Below are positions 40,205 to 49,791 of a stretch of DNA of 64,000 bases, piece after piece. Location: positions 1 through 64,000 of the forward strand of contig CAJOIE010000003.1 in the NCBI GenBank assembly GCA_905234605.1, in the 5' to 3' direction. Under the pieces are notes generated by a model, which worked only from the letters and a program-made list of their open reading frames with translations, had not been told where the DNA came from and made no database searches. Source of the DNA: an uncultured Bacteroidaceae bacterium (GTDB lineage Bacteria; Bacteroidota; Bacteroidia; Bacteroidales; Bacteroidaceae). The first letter of the stretch is position 1, and each line of letters opens with the position of its first letter. The position numbers and the translations under genes were made by a program.

Positions 40205-40951
40205 ATGGGACTACTACAAGGCAAGACGGCTCTCATCACAGGAGCTGCACGCGGCATAGGCAAAGCCATCGCACTGCGCTTTGCTGCCGAAGGAGCTAAC
40301 ATCGCATTCACCGACCTCGTAATCGACGAGAACGGCGAGGCCACACGCAAGGAGATAGAGGCTCTGGGCGTGACATGCCGCGCCTACGCCTCCAACGCCG
40401 CCGACTTCGCTGCAACAGAGACTTTGGTGAAGCAGGTGAAGGACGACTTCGGAAGCGTGGACGTGCTGGTGAACAACGCCGGCATCACCAAGGACGGCCT
40501 GATGCTGCGCATGACAGAGCAGCAGTGGGATGCCGTGATTGGCGTCAACCTCAAGTCGGCATTCAACTTCATTCATGCCGTGGTGCCGGTGATGATGCGC
40601 CAACGCGGCGGCTCCATCATCAATATGGCCAGCGTGGTGGGCGTGCACGGCAATGCCGGACAGGCCAACTATGCAGCCTCGAAGGCCGGCATGATAGCTC
40701 TGGCCAAGAGCATAGCCCAGGAGATGGGTGCCAAGGGCATACGCGCCAACGCCATTGCCCCAGGCTTCATCGAGACAGCCATGACAGCCCAGCTGCCCGA
40801 GGAGGTGCGCCAGGAATGGTGCAAGAAGATACCCTTGCGCCGTGGCGGCACACCCGACGACGTGGCCAACGTGGCCCTCTTCCTCGCCTCCGACCTGAGC
40901 TCATACGTCAGCGGTCAGGTGATACAGATTGACGGCGGCATGAACATGTAG
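40205..40951 (+). CDS. fabG: 3-oxoacyl-[acyl-carrier-protein] reductase
   Basis: GKTALITGAARGIGKAIALRFAAEGANIAFTD; NNAGITKDGLMLRMTEQQWDAVIGVNLKSAFN; YAASKAGMIALAKSIAQE. Confidence 0.95.
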   Translation: MGLLQGKTALITGAARGIGKAIALRFAAEGANIAFTDLVIDENGEATRKEIEALGVTCRAYASNAADFAATETLVKQVKDDFGSVDVLVNNAGITKDGLMLRMTEQQWDAVIGVNLKSAFNFIHAVVPVMMRQRGGSIINMASVVGVHGNAGQANYAASKAGMIALAKSIAQEMGAKGIRANAIAPGFIETAMTAQLPEEVRQEWCKKIPLRRGGTPDDVANVALFLASDLSSYVSGQVIQIDGGMNM

Positions 40952-40957
40952 GGAAAC

Positions 40958-41674
40958 GTGGAAGTAGTCTACGAGGACAACCACATCATCGTCGTGCACA
41001 AACAAGCAGGCGAGATTGTGCAAGGCGACAAAACGGGCGACCGGCCGCTGTCGGAGCTCGTGAAAGCCTACATCAAGGAGCACTACGCCAAGCCTGGCGC
41101 AGTGTTCCTTGGTGTTGTGCACAGGCTGGACCGTCCCGTGAGCGGGTTGGTGGTGTTTGCCCGCACGAGCAAGGCTCTCACACGGCTCAACGAGATGTTC
41201 CGCAACGCCACGGTGGAGAAGACCTACTATGCCGTTGTGCACAATGCACCACAGGCTGCCGAGGCGACACTGACACACTACCTGCTGCGCAACGAACAGA
41301 CCAACAAGAGCTACGTGACCAATGCCGGACGGGCAGGAGCCAAGAAGGCCGTGCTCGACTACAGGCTCGCAGGCAGCAGTGAGCACTACCGCCTGCTTGA
41401 AGTGCACCTACACACGGGCCGGCACCACCAGATACGCTGCCAGCTGGCTGCCATAGGGTGTGTCATTGCCGGCGACCTCAAATATGGCGCACGACGCAGC
41501 AACGCCGACGGCAGTATATGCCTGCACGCAGGTCGCATCCGGTTTGAGCATCCAGTGTCGCACACACTGATAGACATCAGTGCGCCACTACCAAAAACAG
41601 GGCCTTGGAAAGGTTTTCAAGACGCCGTGCCTGAACTGGCAACAGCAATCACTCCCGCACCTGCTGGAATGTGA
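40958..41674 (+). CDS. RluA-family pseudouridine synthase
   Basis: VVYEDNHIIVVHKQAGEIVQGD; GVVHRLDRPVSGLVVFARTSKALTRLNEMFRN; HTGRHHQIRCQLAAIG; GTG start. Confidence 0.94.
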   Translation: MEVVYEDNHIIVVHKQAGEIVQGDKTGDRPLSELVKAYIKEHYAKPGAVFLGVVHRLDRPVSGLVVFARTSKALTRLNEMFRNATVEKTYYAVVHNAPQAAEATLTHYLLRNEQTNKSYVTNAGRAGAKKAVLDYRLAGSSEHYRLLEVHLHTGRHHQIRCQLAAIGCVIAGDLKYGARRSNADGSICLHAGRIRFEHPVSHTLIDISAPLPKTGPWKGFQDAVPELATAITPAPAGM

Positions 41675-42347
41675 TTTCGTAGAAGCAAGGATACACGCTT
41701 TGCCTTGCAAGAACTGTTCCCTCAGAGTGGGGAACGATGAGCCGCACCTTGGCTATCGACTCGTCGGCACTGAGCTGACGACCTATATGGATGTAGCTGA
41801 AAGGCACCAACCAACCTGAAGGCACCTCGGTGGACGAGTACATGCGATACATGGCTCCCCCGCCGCCATCGGTATTGAAGGAGGCCGTGAAGGTGCCGTA
41901 TGAGTTGGAGATGTCGATGATGTCGGGACTCGAAGAGTAGTAGAGCACATCGTTGCGAGTGAGCAATGAGTCGCTCATGATGTTATATTCCCAGTAGCGG
42001 GCTATGACACGCTTGCTCTGCCCCGAGAGCAGACGCTCGCCGGCACCACGGCGCACGATTTGCATGTAGACACCGCTGTTGCTGAAGAGCACATACTCGT
42101 TGCGCTCCAGACTGGTGACCGTGTCCTGCGCGAGGAACTGCTCTTCAGTGATGACATTGATGCGCCCCACATGAAGAAGCGTGTCGCCGTCGCTGCTGAC
42201 GATGGAAGCATCGCGGGCAATGAAGGCTGCCACTGCCTTACGCTCGTCCTTCTTCTGGTCGGCATAAGTCTTGTCGTCGTGGCATGAACCAAGCGCAATC
42301 GCAACAAGCAGAAGCGTACCGGCTATAGTGAAGAGGCGTGAGCGCAT
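41649..42347 (-). CDS. DUF4827-like lipoprotein
   Basis: Lipobox LLLVAIALGSC-HDDKTYADQKKDERKAVAAFI; 3' end overlaps RluA gene by 26 bp. Confidence 0.75.
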   Translation of the reverse strand: MRSRLFTIAGTLLLVAIALGSCHDDKTYADQKKDERKAVAAFIARDASIVSSDGDTLLHVGRINVITEEQFLAQDTVTSLERNEYVLFSNSGVYMQIVRRGAGERLLSGQSKRVIARYWEYNIMSDSLLTRNDVLYYSSSPDIIDISNSYGTFTASFNTDGGGGAMYRMYSSTEVPSGWLVPFSYIHIGRQLSADESIAKVRLIVPHSEGTVLARQSVYPCFYEITFQQVRE

Positions 42348-42396
42348 AAGTGAGCAAAGGTTACAACTTGAGAAATGGAGGCAAGGAGCATTAGGG

Positions 42397-44352
42397 CTAA
42401 GCTTTCTGCTCTGCCTTGGTATCGAGCACCTGATAGGCTGAGTGCTGGCTCTTATATTCCGGCACAATGGCTTTCATCTTAGCTACTGTCCGCATGTCAT
42501 CGTAGCGGCACGAGATGGCATATAGCTCATCAATGTCGGCACACACTGCCTTGTAGTCATACTCACGCACCTGGGCTATCTTTATCTTCGCATTGAAGGT
42601 GGGCTTGGTGGCTTCCTCGTCGTTGAGCACTTCCTCATAGAGTTTCTCACCATCACGCAGGCCTGTGAACTCTATTGACACTCCTTCTACCCCGCTGAGC
42701 ATTATCATGCGACGTGCCAGGTCGGCAATACGCACAGGCTTGCCCATATCGAAGACAAATATCTCGCCGCCACGTCCCATGGTGCCTGCCTCGAGCACGA
42801 GCTTGCATGCCTCGGGGATTAGCATGAAGAAACGTATGATGTCGGGATGCGTCACCGTGACGGGACCACCCTGCTGTATCTGCCGCTTGAAGAGAGGTAT
42901 CACAGAGCCGTTGCTGCCAAGGACATTGCCGAAGCGGGTGGTGACAAACTGCGTTATCGGTTTCTGCCCGTTGGCCATCAATGGGGCTGTGCCATCCTTG
43001 ATGGCCTTGTCAAGGCTCTGAACATATATCTCACAGATGCGCTTGGAGCAACCCATGACATTAGTAGGATTAACAGCCTTGTCGGTGGAAATCATCACGA
43101 ACTTGCGTACACCGTAGCGCACCGCCAAATCGGCCATCACGCGCGTACCTATAATATTATTATGCACTGCTTCGCTGGGATTGTCCTCCATCATGGGCAC
43201 ATGCTTGTAGGCCGCGGCGTGGAACAGATAGTCCACCTTATGGCTCTGGAATATGTGCTCCATGCGACTGGCATCGGTGATGGTGGTGACAATGGTCTGC
43301 ACCTTCACGTCGGGGAAGTCGTGCTGCATCATCAGGCGTATGTCGTGCTGGGGAGTCTCGGCCTCATCTATGAGCAACATGCATGCAGGCTTGAAGTTCG
43401 CCACCTGCCGGACAATCTCCGAGCCTATGCTGCCCGCCGAACCTGTTATGAGAATTGTAGTGCCTGACAGCATCTCGCCAACGGCCTTGAGGTCAACATG
43501 TATCTCATCGCGTGGCAGAAGGTCCTCAATCTGTATCTCGCGCAACTGCACATGCATGCTGTCGCCCTTGCCATCCCACTCCTGCATGGCAGCATCGGCT
43601 GTATAGACGGTGATGTTGGCATCCAGCAGGCGCTCCGTGAATGAGTGGTCAATGGTGAGACGTTCCTTCTTCAGCGGCGATACAAGCAACGTGCGCACCC
43701 CACGGGTGAGCATTTTCTTAATCAGGTGTTCATCGTTGTTGAACACGTTCACGCCTTGCAGGATATGCCCTTGCATCTTGTCCTCAGGATCTGCAACGAA
43801 GCCACACAGCTTGAAGCGAGCCGGACGCGACATGCGCAGGTTCTTGGCAATTGCCATGCCTCCCTCGTGGACTCCGTATATGAAGCACCGGCGCACATGC
43901 TGGTCAAGGAGCATGTGGTCATGCATCATCTTGACAAAGATGCGCGCACCACCCATAATGAGTGTTGCTATCAGGGTCATCACCAGCAGCTCGCGAATGC
44001 GCAGCGGAGCCATGTAGGCATCTGAATGGAAGAAGATACGCACCACAATGGCAAAGCTGACGCCTATCAGGTTAGCCACCAGAACGCGATAGAGGTCGGA
44101 GAACGAGGAATAGCGGAAGACCCCCGAGTATGTGCGCATCACACGGAAGCCAATGAGGAAGAACAGCAGGTAGAACAGCAGGGTCCGCAGCAGCGGCCAG
44201 AACATGTGCATTGTGGCTATACGGCCGTGGTTGAGGAAAAATACCGTGAAACCGCTGAATACGACTACTGCACAATCAAAGAGAAGGATGGCCCAGAACG
44301 GGAGGGCACCCCTGGAGAAATACCACTGAAAAACACGTTTTATCCTTTCCAT
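42397..44352 (-). CDS. CapD/FlaA1-like polysaccharide biosynthesis nucleoside-diphosphate-sugar epimerase/dehydratase
   Basis: N-terminal TM segments; TILITGSAGSIGSEIVRQVANFKP; YLFHAAAYKHVPMMEDNPSEAVHNNIIGTRVMADLA; STDKAVNPTNVMGCSKRICEIY. Confidence 0.94.
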   Translation of the reverse strand: MERIKRVFQWYFSRGALPFWAILLFDCAVVVFSGFTVFFLNHGRIATMHMFWPLLRTLLFYLLFFLIGFRVMRTYSGVFRYSSFSDLYRVLVANLIGVSFAIVVRIFFHSDAYMAPLRIRELLVMTLIATLIMGGARIFVKMMHDHMLLDQHVRRCFIYGVHEGGMAIAKNLRMSRPARFKLCGFVADPEDKMQGHILQGVNVFNNDEHLIKKMLTRGVRTLLVSPLKKERLTIDHSFTERLLDANITVYTADAAMQEWDGKGDSMHVQLREIQIEDLLPRDEIHVDLKAVGEMLSGTTILITGSAGSIGSEIVRQVANFKPACMLLIDEAETPQHDIRLMMQHDFPDVKVQTIVTTITDASRMEHIFQSHKVDYLFHAAAYKHVPMMEDNPSEAVHNNIIGTRVMADLAVRYGVRKFVMISTDKAVNPTNVMGCSKRICEIYVQSLDKAIKDGTAPLMANGQKPITQFVTTRFGNVLGSNGSVIPLFKRQIQQGGPVTVTHPDIIRFFMLIPEACKLVLEAGTMGRGGEIFVFDMGKPVRIADLARRMIMLSGVEGVSIEFTGLRDGEKLYEEVLNDEEATKPTFNAKIKIAQVREYDYKAVCADIDELYAISCRYDDMRTVAKMKAIVPEYKSQHSAYQVLDTKAEQKA

Positions 44353-44379
44353 GTAAACGTTATTCGCGCCATTATTATG

Positions 44380-44387
44380 CAAAGATA
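44380..44387 (-). promoter_or_regulatory. -7 element (TATCTTTG)
   Basis: CAAAGATA on plus strand 28 nt upstream of 44352 start. Confidence 0.6.
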
Positions 44388-44501
44388 ACCCAAAAACCAT
44401 TTGCGGCCAAGCCCCCCCCGATTTTTTATTAAAACGGCAACTCCACAGAGCTCGCGGCGAAAATATCGCGGGCTTGCACTTGGTCATTGTGCGAAAAGGC
44501 G

Positions 44502-44509
44502 TACCTTTG
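44502..44509 (+). promoter_or_regulatory. -7 element (TACCTTTG) of the ribosomal-protein operon
   Basis: GTACCTTTGCACG about 175 nt upstream of rplM. Confidence 0.65.
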
Positions 44510-44514
44510 CACGC

Positions 44515-44684
44515 CGATTATTATCAAGGGTCACTCTGTAACGACCCTCACCCGCATGTGTTAATAGCTCTTCTCATTGGCCTGGGAGAGTGGTTAGGGA
44601 ATCATCGGGTGCCGCAGGTTTCACCGCACGGTGAGCCTTGCAACAGAACCAAACTGTAATAAACAAACCTCTAAGCAACGAAGA
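44515..44684 (+). promoter_or_regulatory. Structured 5' leader of rplM operon (candidate ribosomal-protein leader)
   Basis: About 170-nt leader with AGGGTC...GACCCT, CTCTTCTC...GGGAGAG and CACCG-ca-CGGTG hairpins. Confidence 0.5.
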
Positions 44685-45146
44685 ATGGACACGCTAAGTT
44701 ACAAGACCATTTCTGCCAACAAGGAGACCGTCAACAAGGAGTGGGTCGTGGTCGACGCCACAGACCAGGTGCTCGGTCGCCTCGCATCGAAGGTCGCCAA
44801 GCTGCTCCGTGGCAAGTACAAGCCCAACTTCACTCCCCACGTAGACTGCGGCGACAACGTCATCATCATCAATGCCAGCAAGGTCAAGCTCACAGGCAAT
44901 AAGCTCACCGACCGCGTTTACCTGCGCTACAGCGGCTACCCCGGCGGTCAGAAGCAGTCGACCCCTGCCGACATCCTGGCCAAGCCCAATGGTGCCGAGA
45001 AGCTGCTGCGCCGCGTGGTGAAAGGCATGCTCCCCAAGAACAAGCTCGCAAACCATATCATCACCAACCTCTACATCTACGAGGGTCCCGAGCACAAGCA
45101 TGAGGCACAGAGCCCCAAGGCCATTGACATTAACCTCTATAAATAA
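44685..45146 (+). CDS. rplM: 50S ribosomal protein L13
   Basis: MDTLSYKTISANKETVNKEWVVVDATDQVLGRLASKVAKLLRGKYKPNFTPHVDCGDNVIIINA. Confidence 0.97.
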   Translation: MDTLSYKTISANKETVNKEWVVVDATDQVLGRLASKVAKLLRGKYKPNFTPHVDCGDNVIIINASKVKLTGNKLTDRVYLRYSGYPGGQKQSTPADILAKPNGAEKLLRRVVKGMLPKNKLANHIITNLYIYEGPEHKHEAQSPKAIDINLYK

Positions 45147-45155
45147 ACATCAGAA

Positions 45156-45542
45156 ATGGCAGTAGTAAATGCATTAGGACGCCGCAAGTGCGCCGTAGCC
45201 CGTGTTTATCTGACAGAGGGCTCTGGTAAGATTACCATCAACAAGAAGGACTTCACCGAGTACTTCCCCAGCACCATACTGCAGTATGTGGTCAAGCAGC
45301 CTCTCAACCTGCTCGATGTGGCCGAGAAGTACGACATCAAGGTCAACGTCTTTGGCGGTGGCTACACCGGTCAGAGCCAAGCCCTTCGCCTGGCCATCTC
45401 CCGCGCCCTCGTCAAGATCAACGCTGAGGACAAGAAGGCCCTCCGTGCAGAAGGCTTCATGACACGCGACAGCCGCGTCGTGGAGCGCAAGAAGCCAGGT
45501 CAGCCCAAGGCTCGCCGTCGCTTCCAGTTCAGCAAACGTTAA
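45156..45542 (+). CDS. rpsI: 30S ribosomal protein S9
   Basis: NALGRRKCAVARVYLTEGSGKITIN...ARRRFQFSKR. Confidence 0.97.
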   Translation: MAVVNALGRRKCAVARVYLTEGSGKITINKKDFTEYFPSTILQYVVKQPLNLLDVAEKYDIKVNVFGGGYTGQSQALRLAISRALVKINAEDKKALRAEGFMTRDSRVVERKKPGQPKARRRFQFSKR

Positions 45543-45719
45543 TCGGCAATACCCCATCCTTCCTGTGCGGAGGAGATTGCGTTTAGTATCTAAACCGCAG
45601 CGACGATGCCGGCAGCAGCCCGGGAGGCTCGCATGGCAGACTACCCTGTGGTTGGTGTGGACGACACCACAACTGACAAAGAAAGTAAACCAACAACCCA
45701 ACACACGCATCACAACATC
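45543..45719 (+). promoter_or_regulatory. Structured rpsI-rpsB intergenic leader (candidate S2 leader)
   Basis: GTTTAG-tat-CTAAAC, AGCCcgggaGGCT, GGTGT-ggacg-ACACC hairpins in 177 nt. Confidence 0.45.
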
Positions 45720-46505
45720 ATGTCAAGAACAAACTTTGACACACTGCTTGAGGCAGGTTGCCACTTCGGCCACCTCAAGCGCAAGTGGAACCCCGCCATG
45801 GCTCCATATATCTTCATGGAGAAGAACGGCATCCACATCATCGACCTGCACAAGACCGTGGTGAAGGTCGATGAGGCAGCAGAAGCTCTCAAGAACATAG
45901 CCAAGAGCGGACGCAAGATACTCTTCGTTGCTACCAAGAAACAGGCCAAACCCGTAATCGCCGAGAAAGCCACGTCTGTCAACATGCCATACGTCAACGA
46001 GCGTTGGCCGGGCGGCATGCTCACCAACTTTGCCACCATCCGCAAGGCCGTGAAGAAGATGGCCAACATCGACAAGCTGTCGGCCGACGGCACCTATGCC
46101 AACCTCTCCAAGCGTGAGATACTCCAAATCAGCCGCCAGCGCGCCAAGCTCGAGAAGAACCTCGGCAGCGTGGCCGACCTCACACGCCTGCCCGCAGCTC
46201 TCTTCGTGGTCGATGTGCTCAAGGAGCAGATAGCCGTGCGCGAAGCCAACCGTCTCGGCATTCCTGTGTTCGGCATTGTCGACACCAACTCCGACCCCAC
46301 CAACGTGGACTTCGTCATCCCCGCCAACGACGATGCCAGCAAGAGCGTTGAGATAATCCTCGATGCCTGCTGCGAAGCTATTGCCGAGGGCATCGAGGAG
46401 CGCAAGGCCGAGCGTGTGGACACCGAGGCTGCTGCCGAGAAGGCAGAGAGCCAGAGCGCACGCGTAGAGGAGGAGCCCAGCCAGGCACCTGCCGCAGAGG
46501 CTTAA
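45720..46505 (+). CDS. rpsB: 30S ribosomal protein S2
   Basis: MSRTNFDTLLEAGCHFGHLKRKWNPAMAPYIFMEKNGIHIIDLHKT; WPGGMLTNFATIRK. Confidence 0.97.
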   Translation: MSRTNFDTLLEAGCHFGHLKRKWNPAMAPYIFMEKNGIHIIDLHKTVVKVDEAAEALKNIAKSGRKILFVATKKQAKPVIAEKATSVNMPYVNERWPGGMLTNFATIRKAVKKMANIDKLSADGTYANLSKREILQISRQRAKLEKNLGSVADLTRLPAALFVVDVLKEQIAVREANRLGIPVFGIVDTNSDPTNVDFVIPANDDASKSVEIILDACCEAIAEGIEERKAERVDTEAAAEKAESQSARVEEEPSQAPAAEA

Positions 46506-46556
46506 TCCGCAGTGAACCTATCTATTACGAACTAAACACCACACCATTCACCAACA

Positions 46557-47549
46557 ATGGCCGACATTAAAGATATCAAGAAGCTCCGCGAGATGACCGG
46601 CGCAGGCATGATGGACTGCAAGAACGCCCTCGAGGAGACCAACAACGACATAGAGGCTGCCATCGAAATCATCCGCAAGAAGGGTCAGGCCGTGGCTGCC
46701 AAGCGCAGCGACCGCGAGGCCAGCGAAGGCTGTGTGCTCGTGAAGATTGACGGCAACTTTGCCGCCATCATAGCCCTCAAGTGCGAGACCGATTTCGTGG
46801 CCAACAACGCCGACTTCGTGAAGCTCACACAGGACATCCTCGATGCTGCCGTGGCAGCACGCTGCAAGACCCTCGACGAGGTGAAGGCTCTGCCCATGGG
46901 CAAGGGCACCGTGCAGGATGCCGTCGTGGACCGCAGCGGCATCACCGGCGAGAAGATGGAGCTTGATGGCTACAATGTCATCGAAGGCGAAGCCATCTAT
47001 GCCTACAACCACCAGAACAAGAACACCCTCTGCACCATGGTTGCCCTCAACAAAGCCGTTGAGGATGCCACCGTTGGCAAGAACGTTGCCATGCAGGTGG
47101 CTTCGGCCGCTCCCGTGGCCATCGATGCCGACAGCGTGCCGCAGGAGGTCAAGGACACCGAGCTCCGCGTGGCTATCGAGAAGACCAAGGAAGAGCAGGT
47201 GCAGAAGGCTGTGGAAGCTGCCATCCGCAAGGCCGGCGTGAACCCTGCCCACGTAGACAGCGACGACCACATCGAGAGCAACATGGCCAAGGGCTGGATT
47301 ACAGCCGAGCAGGCCGCCATGGTGCGCGAGCTCAAGGTCAAGGTGGCCGAGGAGAAGGCCCAGAACCTGCCCGAGCAGATGATACAGAACATCGCCCAGG
47401 GTCGCCTCAAGAAGTTCTTCAAGGAGAACTGCCTGCTGGAGCAGGAGTTCATCTGGGACAAGAACCTGAGCGTGGAGCAGTACCTCAAGTCGGTCGACAA
47501 GGAGCTCACAGTGACGGCTTTCCGCCGCTTCACGCTCCGCGCCGAGTAA
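46557..47549 (+). CDS. tsf: Translation elongation factor Ts
   Basis: IKKLREMTGAGMMDCKNALEETNNDIEAAIEIIRKKGQAVAAKRSDREASEGCV. Confidence 0.97.
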   Translation: MADIKDIKKLREMTGAGMMDCKNALEETNNDIEAAIEIIRKKGQAVAAKRSDREASEGCVLVKIDGNFAAIIALKCETDFVANNADFVKLTQDILDAAVAARCKTLDEVKALPMGKGTVQDAVVDRSGITGEKMELDGYNVIEGEAIYAYNHQNKNTLCTMVALNKAVEDATVGKNVAMQVASAAPVAIDADSVPQEVKDTELRVAIEKTKEEQVQKAVEAAIRKAGVNPAHVDSDDHIESNMAKGWITAEQAAMVRELKVKVAEEKAQNLPEQMIQNIAQGRLKKFFKENCLLEQEFIWDKNLSVEQYLKSVDKELTVTAFRRFTLRAE

Positions 47550-47579
47550 GCTTACACATACCCTCCCCTACAATAGCTG

Positions 47580-47614
47580 AAAGAGCCGGCACTGCTGACA
47601 GCGTCCGGCTCTTT
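47580..47614 (+). terminator. tsf terminator
   Basis: AAAGAGCCGG ... CCGGCTCTTT. Confidence 0.7.
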
Positions 47615-47831
47615 ATCGTTGCTCATGCAGCCTCTGCGCTGCGCCACACCAGGTGTGTGCCATCCATGCCGCACCGAAAGGCTGTGCGGCGTGCATCCCA
47701 TGCCACGACACGCGCCGTGCACACGGCAGCGTCGCCGCCGGCCTTCACACCCGATGCGCCGTTGTCGGGAGCCTGCAGCTGCTGTCGCTCTGCCGTCATG
47801 CCCAATGGCTATTACTTTGCAGCGGCACCCC

Positions 47832-49580
47832 CTACTGATGGCTGTTGGTGTTGTAGAGCCCTATCACCGCGCCTATAAAGCCGCCTGAGGCACTGGTGGA
47901 GAGGTTGATGGCATCCACGCCGGTGGCCAGTGTGTGCCAGTCGCCGTCGTCGCCTTCGGCATAGGAGAAGGTGTACCACCGACCACTACCTTCGACACGC
48001 AGACGCAGTACAGCGGCGGCATCGCTGAGTGTGGCCGAGGCTATGACAGCACTCTGCGGCACTATCGGGCCGCGGCCCGCACGACTGCCCTGTGCACGCA
48101 CCAGCACCACGGCCGTGCGCCCGTCGATGATGGTCTTGCCAATCACGAAGTGGTTCTGCTCGTTCTGTAGCAGCACGAGGCCTGCCAGGTCGTGCGCCGT
48201 GTGTGGCACGTAGGCGGCCAGCGTGGTCTCGCTCCTGAAGCATGTGTGCTGCTGCCGGCAGAAGAGGGCATTGACAGGCTTGCGGTCGCACAGGCTCACG
48301 GCCGACGGCTGGATGGTGAGGCCTGCCGGACCGGTGGAGTAGAAGTCCGTGTCGTGGTTGCGCAAGGTCATCCACCGCCACGACAGCGTGTCGGCATCAA
48401 AACAGTCGGTGTAGGCAAAGTTGCCTGTGATGGCTGCCGCCGACGTGTCTGCCCCCTGCATCATGCGCCGTCCCACGGTGGGCACGGCGAGGCCGTTGCG
48501 CAGTATGGTGGGCCATCCGTCATGACTCCACTCCACAGGCAGCAGGTAGGTGTCGCGCCCTGTATTGTAGCAGTCGCCCTCGTATGGGCGGCAACCGAGA
48601 AACACGGCCCACCAGCGGCCGTCTGCAGCTTCCACAAGGTCGGCATGTCCCGCGCTGGTGACCACGTCGGGCCGTTGCGGGTCGAGCCCTGTGCGCTGCG
48701 TGAGTATGGGGTTGCCTGGAGCCTCCTCCCACGGGCCGTAGGGGCTGCGTGAGCGCAGTATGACCTCTGAGTGCCATGGGCCTGTGCCTCCCTCGGCACA
48801 CATCAGGTAGTAGTATTTGCCACGGCGGAAGAGGTGCGGACCTTCTATCCATATCGGACGCGGCTCCACATGCGTGCCGCCGCGCACTATCTCAAGCGCA
48901 CAGTCGGTGTGCGCCATGCCCTCGGGCAGCCCTCGGGCAGGTAGTGGCAGGATGCTGTCGCCTGCCACGTCGAAGCGCAGAAGGCGTATGGAGCGCTGCC
49001 CCTCATAGTCGTGCCCGCCCATGACGGGGCCGTTGTGCACGATATAGGCCTGCCCGTCCTTGTCGAAGAAGAACGAGGGGTCGATGCCGTCCACCTGCGG
49101 CAGGCGTATGGGCTCGCTCCATCCCTGGACCGGGTTGGTGCTCTTGACGAAGAAGTTGCCCATGCCCACATTGGTGGTTATCATGTAGAAGGTGCGGTTG
49201 CGGGCATTATAGGAGATGGCCGGGGCAAAGATGCCGGCACTCACCTGCTGCCCGTCGAGCGGCAGCTGCGAGGCACGCCGTAGCACGCCTCCCTGCGGGT
49301 GCCAGTCCACGAGGTTCTTGCTCGTGAAGAGAGGCACACCGGGCACGAAGGTGAACGATGAGCACACGAGATAGTAGGTGTCGCCGGCTCGGCACACGCT
49401 CGGGTCGGGGTAGAAGCCGGCCAGGATAGGGTTGAAATAGTCGCGGGCAGGATCCATGTCACGCTCGAACCGCGTGTCCGAGCCGGCATAGGTGAAGGCT
49501 GTGAAACGGGCATCCTGTGCGAGTGAGCCGGCAGCCGACAGCGTCAAGGCTGTCAAAAAGCAGATTGCGCACTTTGTCAT
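47832..49580 (-). CDS. Glycoside hydrolase family 43 with C-terminal concanavalin-like domain
   Basis: Signal peptide MTKCAICFLTALTLSAAGSLAQ; YFNPILAGFYPDPSVCRAGDTYYLVCSSFTFVPGVPLFTSKNLVDW; EGPHLFRRGKYYYLMCAEGGTG. Confidence 0.92.
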   Translation of the reverse strand: MTKCAICFLTALTLSAAGSLAQDARFTAFTYAGSDTRFERDMDPARDYFNPILAGFYPDPSVCRAGDTYYLVCSSFTFVPGVPLFTSKNLVDWHPQGGVLRRASQLPLDGQQVSAGIFAPAISYNARNRTFYMITTNVGMGNFFVKSTNPVQGWSEPIRLPQVDGIDPSFFFDKDGQAYIVHNGPVMGGHDYEGQRSIRLLRFDVAGDSILPLPARGLPEGMAHTDCALEIVRGGTHVEPRPIWIEGPHLFRRGKYYYLMCAEGGTGPWHSEVILRSRSPYGPWEEAPGNPILTQRTGLDPQRPDVVTSAGHADLVEAADGRWWAVFLGCRPYEGDCYNTGRDTYLLPVEWSHDGWPTILRNGLAVPTVGRRMMQGADTSAAAITGNFAYTDCFDADTLSWRWMTLRNHDTDFYSTGPAGLTIQPSAVSLCDRKPVNALFCRQQHTCFRSETTLAAYVPHTAHDLAGLVLLQNEQNHFVIGKTIIDGRTAVVLVRAQGSRAGRGPIVPQSAVIASATLSDAAAVLRLRVEGSGRWYTFSYAEGDDGDWHTLATGVDAINLSTSASGGFIGAVIGLYNTNSHQ

Positions 49581-49689
49581 TGCGGTGGATGATGTTGACT
49601 GCCCGCGAATATCGCAGAAAAACACCACACGCCAACGCCTGCCGCCCATGAAATTGTGCCAGCCACGCCCTGTCATGGCCGCGAAAAGA

Positions 49690-49766
49690 CCCTGCATGGT
49701 GCCAGCCTGCACCATGCAGGGTGGCAAGCCCGCACGGTGCAGGGTGTACGCCTACACCGTGCAGGG
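49690..49766. repeat. Four-unit TGCA-core array (77 bp), locus 3
   Basis: CCCTGCATGG 49690, CCATGCAGGG 49712, CGGTGCAGGG 49735, CCGTGCAGGG 49757; spacing 22/23/22. Confidence 0.9.
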
Positions 49767-49791
49767 ACTGAGAAAAACTGACGGAAGGTGG

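Noticed and set aside
45606-45719. 38-aa N-terminal extension of rpsB (MPAAAREARMADYPVV...)
   Set aside because: S2 proteins start at MSRTNFDTLLEAGCHFGH; the extension overlaps the structured leader
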